This document shows positions 57,140 to 64,000 of a stretch of 64,000 bases of DNA, piece by piece. The notes beneath the pieces were generated by a model. It was not told the DNA's origin, did not search any database, and worked only from the letters and a program-made list of their open reading frames with translations. This stretch comes from Gloeomargarita sp. SRBZ-1_bins_9 (GTDB taxonomy: Bacteria > Cyanobacteriota > Cyanobacteriia > Gloeomargaritales > Gloeomargaritaceae). Both the position numbers and the translations under genes were made by a program. Numbering within the stretch: the first letter of the stretch is position 1; each line of letters opens with the position of its first letter. The stretch is from NCBI GenBank assembly GCA_039794565.1, contig JAUQVX010000002.1, forward strand, positions 254,126 through 318,125, in the 5' to 3' direction.

Positions 57140-57969
57140 ATCACCTGTAGTACCATGCCTTCGCGGGCAAGGAGACTGTTGGCAAACACCTGGCGCACTT
57201 GGGTCTCCACCTGGTCCAAAAAGTCGTCGTCGTGGTTGGGGTCGTGGTGGAACAGAACTAGCTGGCGCACTTGGGCGGCCTGGGCCACTTGTACCCCCGC
57301 CTGCCAGGTGGAATGGCCCCATCCACACCGAGGTTGTTCGGGGTCGTGGTATTCCCCGTCGGTGTAGTTGGCGTCGTAAATCAATACATCGGCGTGGCGA
57401 GCTAGATGCACCACACTGCGATCGAGCCGGTCGGGGTAATGTTCCGTGTCGCTGGCGTACACCACGGTTTTGCCCCGCCAGGTCACCCGATACCCCAGGG
57501 CGTAATTAGGGTGGTTGAGGCTGCCGGTTTCCACCGTCACGTCCCCTATCGTCAGCACATCCCCCGCCAGCAGGTCATGGAAATGCAAATCCGCTTGCAT
57601 CCGCTGCAGGGGTACGGGGAAATTGGGGTCGAGCATTTGGTTGCTCAGGCTCTGTTTGATGGAATAGCCGGTGTGGGTGGCGGGTCCGTAGATGTGCAGG
57701 CAATTGCCCGCTTGGTAGGCGGGGGCAAAAAAGGGAAACCCCTGGATGTGGTCCCAGTGGGAATGGCTAAAAAACAAATGCAGCTCCAGGGGCGCCTGTA
57801 GCTTCAGGGTTTGGCCCAATACCCGTAGCCCCGTGCCCCCGTCAAAGACCAACCGCCGGTCCCCCGCCTGCACCTCCACACAAGGGGTGTTACCCCCATA
57901 GCGCACCGTCGCCGGCCCTGGCACCGGAATACTACCCCGTACGCCCCAAAACTGCACTGTCAATCCCAT
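57136..57969 (-). CDS. MBL-fold metallo-hydrolase
   Basis: A 277-residue metallo-beta-lactamase-fold protein. The N-terminus VQFWGVRGSIPVPGPATVRY and YGGNTPCVEV belong to the family with tRNase Z-like or phosphodiesterase-like members. The metal motif is LFFSHSHWDHIQGFPFF (about residue 88); further ligands are in GSLNHPNYALGYR, VYASDTEHY and LFHHDPNHDDDFLDQVE. It is often annotated as a signalling or cyclic-nucleotide phosphodiesterase-like enzyme; I cannot fix the substrate. It converges with the phosphatase gene with interlocking stops. Confidence 0.9.
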   Translation of the reverse strand: MGLTVQFWGVRGSIPVPGPATVRYGGNTPCVEVQAGDRRLVFDGGTGLRVLGQTLKLQAPLELHLFFSHSHWDHIQGFPFFAPAYQAGNCLHIYGPATHTGYSIKQSLSNQMLDPNFPVPLQRMQADLHFHDLLAGDVLTIGDVTVETGSLNHPNYALGYRVTWRGKTVVYASDTEHYPDRLDRSVVHLARHADVLIYDANYTDGEYHDPEQPRCGWGHSTWQAGVQVAQAAQVRQLVLFHHDPNHDDDFLDQVETQVRQVFANSLLAREGMVLQVI

Positions 57970-58039
57970 TGCTGTAATGATGGTGGACCCCAGGCCTTTG
58001 CTTCACCATAACCCGAGTTCCCTGAGGCCGTCAGTGATC

Positions 58040-59644
58040 TCACGGTGAAGCTGTCATTGCCTGGGACCGCAACCGGCTCAGACCGTATTCCAACCCCTCC
58101 GCCACCGCCTGGTAAGAGGCTTCAATAATATTGGTGGACACCCCCACTGTGGTCCAGCGGTCTGTTCCGTGGGTAAATTCGACGAGTACCCGGGTGGTGG
58201 CCGCCGACCCCGCCTGCCCGTCCAGCACCCGCACCTTGTAGTCGCTCAACTGGAACTCGCCGATTTGGGGATAGAAATTCACCAGCGCCCGCCGCAGGGC
58301 ATTGTCCAAAGCTGACACTGGGCCGTTGCCCTCGGCTGCTGTGATTAACTCCTGGCCGTTGACTTCCACCTTCACCGTCGCCACCGACGAACTCCAGTGA
58401 CCGTTGCCCTGGGCCTGGGTCTGACAGTGGACCTGAAACCCATGCAGGACGAAAGCCGGTTGCCGCTGCCCCAGCACCTCCCGCACCAGCAACTCAAAAC
58501 TGGCCTCCGCCGCCTCGAATTGATAGCCCCGTCCTTCCAGCTCCTTGAGACGACGCAGCACCTCCTTGGCCGCTGGATGGGACCGGTCCAAAGGCAACCC
58601 CAACTCCTGCGCTTTGGCTAGGATGTTGCTCAGCCCGGATTGCTCGGAAATCACCACCCGCCGCTGGTTGCCCACCACCTCCGGGGGAATGTGCTCGTAG
58701 GTGGCCGGGTTTTTCCCCACCGCGCTGACGTGAACGCCCCCCTTGTGGGCAAAGGCCGATGCCCCCACATACGGCGCATGGTCATTGGGGGCCAGATTCA
58801 CCCGTTCGCTCACCGCCCGGCTCACCGCCACCAAATGCCTCAGTTGCTCTGGGGTAATGCAGTCGTACTTCAGCTTTAGTTGCAGGTTGGGAATCAGGGT
58901 GCACAGGTCGGCGTTGCCACAGCGCTCCCCGTAGCCGTTAATCGTGCCCTGGACCATGCGCGCCCCGCTTTGCACCGCGGCAATGGCGTTGGCCACGGCG
59001 GTCCCGCTGTCGTTGTGGGTGTGGATGCCGATGGGGGCATCGGGAAACCTGGCGCGCACCTGCTGGACAATTTCGCTGATCTGGTGGGGAAGCATGCCGC
59101 CGTTGGTATCGCACAGCACCAACCATTCCGCCCCCGCTTGGTAGGCCGTCTCCAGGGTCGCCAGGGCGTACTCCGGGTTGGCTAGATACCCGTCAAACCA
59201 GTGCTCGGCGTCGTAAAGTACATGGCGCTGGTGCTGGCGCAGGTAGGTAATCGTGTCGGCAATCATGTCCAGGTTGTGGGTCAGGGTGGTGCCTAGCCCT
59301 TCGATGACATGTAAATCCCAGGACTTGCCAAAGACCGTGACCCAGGGGGTGCCTGCCGCCAAAATACCTTGCAGTAGGGGGTCTGCCGCGGCGGTGGTGC
59401 GGGGCCGCCGGGTGGAACAAAAAGCTACCAGCCGGGCGTGGGTCAGGGGTTCCTGTTGCATTTGCCAAAAAAATTGCATGTCCTTGGGATTGGCACCCGG
59501 CCAGCCCCCCTCGATGTAATGCACCCCCAACTGGTCCAGCAGGTGGGCAATTTGCAACTTGTCCTCCAGACTCAAGGACAACCCTTCCCGTTGGGCACCG
59601 TCTCGCAAGGTGGTATCGTAAAGCCAAATCCGTTCGCCGCTCAT
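58040..59644 (-). CDS. cimA: Citramalate synthase
   Basis: A 534-residue enzyme of the alpha-IPM synthase/homocitrate family, condensing pyruvate and acetyl-CoA to (R)-citramalate for threonine-independent isoleucine synthesis. The TIM barrel starts IWLYDTTLRDGAQREGLSLS, and has IEGGWPGANPKDMQFFW, the metal pair HTHND in IGIHTHNDSGTAVANAIAA, and NGYGERCGNADLC. The C-terminal regulatory domain is present (VRVLDGQAGSAATTRVLVEF). The ATG at 59644 (MSGERIWLYD) is chosen; an ATG 12 bases upstream is an alternative. The wording follows CimA and not LeuA. It diverges from the MFS gene. Confidence 0.93.
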   Translation of the reverse strand: MSGERIWLYDTTLRDGAQREGLSLSLEDKLQIAHLLDQLGVHYIEGGWPGANPKDMQFFWQMQQEPLTHARLVAFCSTRRPRTTAAADPLLQGILAAGTPWVTVFGKSWDLHVIEGLGTTLTHNLDMIADTITYLRQHQRHVLYDAEHWFDGYLANPEYALATLETAYQAGAEWLVLCDTNGGMLPHQISEIVQQVRARFPDAPIGIHTHNDSGTAVANAIAAVQSGARMVQGTINGYGERCGNADLCTLIPNLQLKLKYDCITPEQLRHLVAVSRAVSERVNLAPNDHAPYVGASAFAHKGGVHVSAVGKNPATYEHIPPEVVGNQRRVVISEQSGLSNILAKAQELGLPLDRSHPAAKEVLRRLKELEGRGYQFEAAEASFELLVREVLGQRQPAFVLHGFQVHCQTQAQGNGHWSSSVATVKVEVNGQELITAAEGNGPVSALDNALRRALVNFYPQIGEFQLSDYKVRVLDGQAGSAATTRVLVEFTHGTDRWTTVGVSTNIIEASYQAVAEGLEYGLSRLRSQAMTASP

Positions 59645-59686
59645 GGCTGGATGCACTTGCTGGTGTTTTTATTGTAGAGCGCGGGC

Positions 59687-61090
59687 ATGAACCCCCAATT
59701 GTCCCTCTGGGAAAAAGTTTGCTACGGGCTGGGGGATTTTGGCCCCGCGGTATTGGCCAATTTAATGCTGGTGTTTCAGTTGATTTTTTTGACCAACGTA
59801 GCCGGACTGCCACCGGGTCTCGCCGGAACGGTACTCCTGATTGGCAAAGCCTGGGATGCCATTAATGACCCGCTGATTGGTTTTCTCAGTGACCAGACCC
59901 GCAGTCGTTGGGGCCGCCGGTTGCCCTGGATGATGTGGGGAGCGGTGCCCTTGGGGGTGAGTTTCCTGGGGCTGTGGTGGGTGCCCCCCTGGACAGACCC
60001 CTGGCCCAAGTTCCTGTACTACGTGGTGGTAGGAATTGCCATCCATACGTTTTATACGGCGGTGAATTTGCCCTATACGGCCCTGACGGCGGAGTTGACC
60101 CAGGACTACGACGAGCGCACCAGCCTGAATAGTTTCCGGTTTGGGTTGTCCATCGCCGGCAGCTTGTGTGCGTTGACCCTGGCGCTGGTGATTTTTCAAG
60201 CCCTGGTGGAGCTGCCGAGTCAAGGGCGCTATCAGGTGTTGGGGACCCTAGGGGCCGTGGTGGCGGTGCTGGCTATCTACGGTTGTGTGGCGGGGATTCG
60301 CCGGCGGGTGATGGATATAGAACGGCAGCGGCGACCGGTCCCTGTTCAAGAATCCCTCTGGGCGCAATGGCGGGCCGTCCTGCACAACCGACCGTTTTTA
60401 TTCGTGATCGGCATTTACCTGTGCTCCTGGCTGGCCCTGCAAAACACCGTGGCGGTGATTCCCTACTTCGTCAAGTACTGGATGGGCTTGACCGAGGCGG
60501 CCTTTACCCAGGTGGTGCTGGCGGTACAAGTAACAGCCCTGGGGATGGTGTTTTTCTGGGAACGGGTCAGCCGCCGCCTGGGCAAAAAGGCAGTGTATTT
60601 TCTGGGGATGGCGGCTTGGATTGGGGCGCAGGCGGGCTTGTTTGGGCTGCAACCAGGGCAGGTGAGGCTGATGTTCGCCTTGGCGGTGATCGCCGGTGTG
60701 GGGGTGGCCACTGCTTACCTGATTCCCTGGTCCCTGCTGCCGGATGTGATCGAGTGGGAGGAACTGCGCACGGGACAGCGGCGGGAAGGGATTTTCTACA
60801 GCTTGATGGTGTTTTTGCAAAAGGTGGGTCTAGCGCTGGGGCTATTCCTGGTGGGTCAGGCGCTGGAATGGTCCGGGTTTGTCAAAACGGTAGCGGGGCA
60901 ACCGGAACCGGTGCAGCCCGTCAGTGCCTTGCTGGCTATTCGTTGGCTGATCGGCCCGCTACCGACGCTGGTGCTGCTGTTGAGCCTGGTCTTTGCCTAT
61001 TACTACCCCATCACCCGGGAAAAACACGCCGAGATCGTCCTGCGCTTGGCAGAACGTACCCATCCAGGCTCTGATAGCTTGGGCGACTAG
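59687..61090 (+). CDS. MFS transporter of the glycoside-pentoside-hexuronide type
   Basis: A 467-residue polytopic inner-membrane protein with about twelve helices. Typical are YGLGDFGPAVLANLMLVF, the cation-binding-type loop GKAWDAINDPLIGFLSDQTR with SRWGRRLPWMMWG, YTALTAELTQDYDERTSLNS and YLIPWSLLPDVIEWEELRTG. These match the GPH:cation symporters (MelB-like) used for sugar import, often also seen as uncharacterised carriers in cyanobacteria. The two halves are intact and no frameshift is seen. The gene ends 193 bases before sat; the gap contains long inverted repeats. Confidence 0.88.
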   Translation: MNPQLSLWEKVCYGLGDFGPAVLANLMLVFQLIFLTNVAGLPPGLAGTVLLIGKAWDAINDPLIGFLSDQTRSRWGRRLPWMMWGAVPLGVSFLGLWWVPPWTDPWPKFLYYVVVGIAIHTFYTAVNLPYTALTAELTQDYDERTSLNSFRFGLSIAGSLCALTLALVIFQALVELPSQGRYQVLGTLGAVVAVLAIYGCVAGIRRRVMDIERQRRPVPVQESLWAQWRAVLHNRPFLFVIGIYLCSWLALQNTVAVIPYFVKYWMGLTEAAFTQVVLAVQVTALGMVFFWERVSRRLGKKAVYFLGMAAWIGAQAGLFGLQPGQVRLMFALAVIAGVGVATAYLIPWSLLPDVIEWEELRTGQRREGIFYSLMVFLQKVGLALGLFLVGQALEWSGFVKTVAGQPEPVQPVSALLAIRWLIGPLPTLVLLLSLVFAYYYPITREKHAEIVLRLAERTHPGSDSLGD

Positions 61091-61094
61091 CCAG

Positions 61095-61203
61095 GACCGA
61101 CCAATGGTCAAACAGAAATATCAGCCAAGGTGTCTAGATGCGGCTTAGGCTCCAGACGGACCAAGAGCCAACAAGGGATGCTAGAATCAACAACTGGTCG
61201 GTC
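61095..61203. repeat. Nine-bp inverted repeat enclosing an inner hairpin upstream of sat
   Basis: GACCGACCA (61095-61103) and TGGTCGGTC (61195-61203) are exact reverse complements 91 bases apart. Inside is a smaller hairpin, GGCTC (61148-61152) with GAGCC (61165-61169). A further CTGC/GCAG stem lies at 61246-61257. Together they could fold as a structured leader of sat or form a recombination scar. No known riboswitch motif was recognised. Confidence 0.6.
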
Positions 61204-61283
61204 AGCACCGTCATAGCCCTGATTCCCCTGTCCCCAAAACTGCAACTGCTGTAGCAGAATCCGATAGGATACAAGCAGTAGCG

Positions 61284-62453
61284 TTGCACCGATGGTCTGT
61301 GGACATTAAGCCTGATCCCCATGGGGGGGTATTGATTCATCGCCTGGTATCCGGGGATGATCGAGCGCATTGGGAAGAACAAACCCGTCACTCCCTCTGC
61401 CTGCCCCTGAATGAACGCGCCCTGTCGGATGTGGAAATGATAGCCACGGGCGGGTTTAGCCCCTTGACTGGGTTTATGAACCGAGTTGATTACCAGGCGG
61501 TGGTGGAGACCATGCATCTGGCCAACGGCCTGCCCTGGACGATTCCCATCACCCTGGGGGTGCCGGAGGACCTGGCGGCCTCTTTACAGGAAGGGATGCT
61601 GGTGCGGTTGCAAAGCCCCCAGGGGACGGACATCGGCGTGCTGGAAATTCAGGACATCTATCGTCCTGACCGGGAGCGGGAAGCGCTGCAGGTTTACCGC
61701 ACAACGGAAACGGCCCACCCCGGTGTCCAGGCCCTCTACCAGCAGGGACCGGTGTATGTGGGGGGACCGATCTGGGTGTGGGAATTGCCGGCGCCGCCCT
61801 TTCCCCGGTACCATTTGCCCCCGGCCAAAAGTCGGCAGGTGTTTCAGGAGCGGGGCTGGCAGACGGTGGTGGGGTTCCAAACCCGCAATCCCATTCACCG
61901 CGCCCACGAATACATCCAAAAATGCGCCCTGGAAATTGTGGATGGTTTGTTTCTTCACCCGTTGGTGGGGGCGACCAAAAGCGACGACATCCCGGCGGAC
62001 GTGCGCATGCGCTGCTATGAGGTGGTGATTGAGCATTACTTTCCTAAAGAGCGGGTGGTGCTGGGGGTCAATCCGGCGGCGATGCGTTATGCAGGACCCC
62101 GGGAGGCGGTCTTCCACGCTCTGGTGCGCAAAAACTATGGCTGCACCCACTTCATCGTCGGGCGGGACCATGCGGGGGTGGGCAATTACTACGGCCCCTA
62201 CGACGCCCAACATATCTTCCGGGAGTTTGACCCCCAGGCGTTGGGGATTACGCCCCTGTTTTTTGAACACGCCTTTTATTGCCCCCGCACCCAGGGCATG
62301 GCCACCAGCAAGACCAGCCCCAGTCCCCCGGAGGAGCGCATCCATCTATCGGGTACCAAGGTGCGGGAGTTATTGCGCCGGGGTGAACCGTTGCCCCCGG
62401 AATTTAGCCGACCGGAAGTCGCGGCGATTTTGATGGCGGCGATGCGGGAGTAA
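61284..62453 (+). CDS. sat: Sulfate adenylyltransferase
   Basis: A 389-residue ATP sulfurylase making adenosine 5'-phosphosulfate from sulfate and ATP, the first step of sulfate assimilation. Conserved are [20 protein letters not shown], the ATP site [78 protein letters not shown] and [20 protein letters not shown]. The stand-alone prokaryotic form without an APS kinase domain. The start is uncertain: TTG 61284 gives a typical length, GTG 61299 is shorter; neither has a good ribosome-binding site. Sulfite made downstream also feeds SqdB. Confidence 0.95.
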   Translation: MHRWSVDIKPDPHGGVLIHRLVSGDDRAHWEEQTRHSLCLPLNERALSDVEMIATGGFSPLTGFMNRVDYQAVVETMHLANGLPWTIPITLGVPEDLAASLQEGMLVRLQSPQGTDIGVLEIQDIYRPDREREALQVYRTTETAHPGVQALYQQGPVYVGGPIWVWELPAPPFPRYHLPPAKSRQVFQERGWQTVVGFQTRNPIHRAHEYIQKCALEIVDGLFLHPLVGATKSDDIPADVRMRCYEVVIEHYFPKERVVLGVNPAAMRYAGPREAVFHALVRKNYGCTHFIVGRDHAGVGNYYGPYDAQHIFREFDPQALGITPLFFEHAFYCPRTQGMATSKTSPSPPEERIHLSGTKVRELLRRGEPLPPEFSRPEVAAILMAAMRE

Positions 62454-62457
62454 ACCG

Positions 62458-64000
62458 ATGGGCTACACCCGGCGGTCCCTGATCCAGAGCACCTTGGCGG
62501 GGATCGGTCTTGCCCTGCTGGGAGCGCAACGGGTGTTAGCCGCGCCTACGTCCCGAAAGTTGGCTTTGCTGGTGGGCATCAACCAGTACCCCAACACCAG
62601 CAAAACCCCATCCCTATCCGGTTGCGTGACGGATGTGGAGTTGCAGCGGGAGTTGCTGTGTGGGCGGTTTGGGTTTGCCCCGGCGGATGTGGTGACCCTA
62701 ACAGATACCCAGGCGACCTACGCCCAAATCGAACAGGCGTTTCGGGAGCATTTGCTGCACCAGGCGCGACCGGGGGATGTGGTGGTGGTGCATTTCAGCG
62801 GCTATGGCAGCCGGGATGGTCAACCGGCCCTGCTCCCCCACGACGGTCTGCAAACCCCCACCTGGATTACGGAAGCCCAATGGCTGGCCTGGCTACGGCA
62901 ATTGGCCACCGACCAGGTGATGGCGGTGCTGGATACGGGCTACGACTACCCGGGAAGTTTTGCCTGCGGCAATGTGCGGGTGCGGGCCTGTCCCCCCTTG
63001 GTCGTGCCTGAGGTCATGTCTCCGGTTCGGGGGGAGGTCCCACCGCCAGGGGTGTTGATCCGGGCAGCCCGCGCCGGTACGGTGGCCACGGAGACCTTAT
63101 GGTCGGGGTTCAGCGCCGGGACCTTGACCTACGCCCTGACCCAGGCCCTGTGGGAAAGCCGCTCCGGGGCGGTGCTGGTGGATGTGGCGGCGCAAATTGC
63201 CCAGACGGTAGGTTCCCAGCAGATGCCGGAGGTGGTAGGGTCGCCCCAGTGGTTGCCAACCGCACCGGCAGCAGCAGGCCGAGTCGTGGAGACTAACAAC
63301 CATGAGGTGGCCTGTATCTTGGCGGGGATGCCCCCCTGGGTGCTGGCTCACCTGGCGCCCGAATCCCAACTGGCAACCCTACAGGGAACCCCTTTGACGG
63401 TGCGGGCGCGCCAGGGTCTGTGGGTGAAGGGGACAGCCCAGGGTCCGGTGCAGGTGGGGGAATGGGTGCAGGAACGGCTGCGCGTGTTGCCAAACCATAT
63501 CCAACTCACCGTAGCGCTAGATGGCCAACTGGAGCGCATCGAGCGGGTGGATGCCACCAGCGCCCTGGACAATTTGGGTTGGGTGCGCACGGTGAAGGCC
63601 GGGGAGCAGAGCGCCGATTGCCTGTTTGGTCGGGTGACCCCCACCACCTACGGACTATTTTCGCCGGGCCATGACCTGTATCCGGGGACGGAAGGGAGCG
63701 CCGATGAAACCGTTAAAGCGGCCATCAAACGCCTGACTCCCCATTTCTACACCCTGTTGGCCGCCAGGTTACTGCTGTTGACCGACAATCCGGCCCATCC
63801 CTTTGAGGCAACCGTGCATCTGCGCCAGGATCAGCACCTGCTGCTTGACCAGAAAACCAATGCCCTGACGGTACCCACTTTAGGCTGCGGCCAGCCCTTG
63901 ACCTGCCAGATCACCCACCGTGCCCCCCAACCCCTGGCGGTTTTGCCCCTAACCATTCGCCCCAGTCACTTGATTCAGCCCCAGCCGGTGCAGGTGGTGC
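62458..64000 (+). CDS. Tat-exported caspase-like protein with substituted catalytic dyad (cut by window edge)
   Basis: The frame is open from ATG 62458 to the window end (514 residues seen). It begins with a Tat-type signal peptide (YTRRSLIQSTLAGIGLALLG, then AQRVLAA). The p20-like domain follows: KLALLVGINQYPNT, LSGCVTDVELQRELLCGRFG, VVVVHFSGYGSRDG (about residue 111), LPHDGLQTP and AVLDTGYDYPGS (about 157). In active caspases and metacaspases the dyad is His in SGHG and Cys in DxCHSG; here these positions are Tyr and Gly. The rest (about 220-514) is less conserved and contains VRARQGLWVKGTAQGPVQVG, probably a beta-rich ligand or SH3-like region. It starts 4 bases after sat. Confidence 0.85.
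   Translation, partial: MGYTRRSLIQSTLAGIGLALLGAQRVLAAPTSRKLALLVGINQYPNTSKTPSLSGCVTDVELQRELLCGRFGFAPADVVTLTDTQATYAQIEQAFREHLLHQARPGDVVVVHFSGYGSRDGQPALLPHDGLQTPTWITEAQWLAWLRQLATDQVMAVLDTGYDYPGSFACGNVRVRACPPLVVPEVMSPVRGEVPPPGVLIRAARAGTVATETLWSGFSAGTLTYALTQALWESRSGAVLVDVAAQIAQTVGSQQMPEVVGSPQWLPTAPAAAGRVVETNNHEVACILAGMPPWVLAHLAPESQLATLQGTPLTVRARQGLWVKGTAQGPVQVGEWVQERLRVLPNHIQLTVALDGQLERIERVDATSALDNLGWVRTVKAGEQSADCLFGRVTPTTYGLFSPGHDLYPGTEGSADETVKAAIKRLTPHFYTLLAARLLLLTDNPAHPFEATVHLRQDQHLLLDQKTNALTVPTLGCGQPLTCQITHRAPQPLAVLPLTIRPSHLIQPQPVQVV

Overview
The window is a gene-dense, GC-rich stretch of a cyanobacterial chromosome. Oxygenic phototrophy is shown directly by psbA (photosystem II D1), ndhL, the sulfolipid genes sqdB and sqdX, a Sll0418-type MPBQ/MSBQ methyltransferase, the NblS-interacting protein SipA, a cyAbrB regulator and several small families seen mainly in cyanobacteria (DUF3288, DUF3370). 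I do not assign a species. Intergenic gaps are short. I saw no tRNA, rRNA, CRISPR array, transposase or prophage gene, so this reads as a core chromosomal segment and not as an island.

Layout. 1-16 kb: the 3' end of sqdX, dxs, rpsN, a tight sipA-DUF3288-cbiT-GH38 mannosidase run, a small coiled-coil protein with its own promoter and a hairpin leader, a ridA/nudix run, hisIE, sodB, a group 2 sigma factor, sqdB, and TPR and HAD genes. 16-30 kb: a 724-residue secreted protein of unknown family, argB, a HIT protein, psbA, a HerA-like ATPase, a second group 2 sigma factor directly followed by rlmI, a cell-wall-type serine hydrolase, and a GT4 glycosyltransferase plus glycogen-debranching-type glucosidase pair. 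30-43 kb: an M48 protease, cyAbrB diverging from rpsU, pyrH-frr, lepA, dnaK-dnaJ, a pentapeptide protein, ndhL, a secreted L,D-transpeptidase-like protein, and two tandem EamA transporters, one interrupted by a stop codon. 43-52 kb: a minus-strand signalling and cell-wall run (3D-domain protein, FHA plus cyclase-like protein, Ser/Thr kinase), HAD, the MPBQ methyltransferase, a MurG-like glycosyltransferase, a membrane-fusion protein and rpsD. 52-56 kb: the classical secE-nusG-rplK-rplA-rplJ-rplL block with an L10 leader before rplJ. 56-64 kb: a double histidine phosphatase, an MBL hydrolase, citramalate synthase, an MFS sugar-type transporter, sat, and the 5' part of a Tat-exported caspase-like protein.

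Themes: translation and its quality control, photosynthesis and membrane lipid supply (dxs isoprenoids, sqdB/sqdX sulfolipid), sulfur assimilation (sat), glycogen and glycoside turnover, and envelope remodelling. Several proteins keep a known fold but have lost catalytic residues: the ADP-ribosylglycohydrolase-like protein, the FHA-linked cyclase, the caspase-like protein, and the beta-lactamase-like protein that lacks the omega-loop Glu.

The least explained items are the 724-residue secreted protein, a pair of hairpin repeats between dnaJ and lepA whose stems differ by compensatory base changes, the hairpin leader before the coiled-coil gene, a possible structured leader before sat, and the EamA gene with a TGG-to-TGA change.
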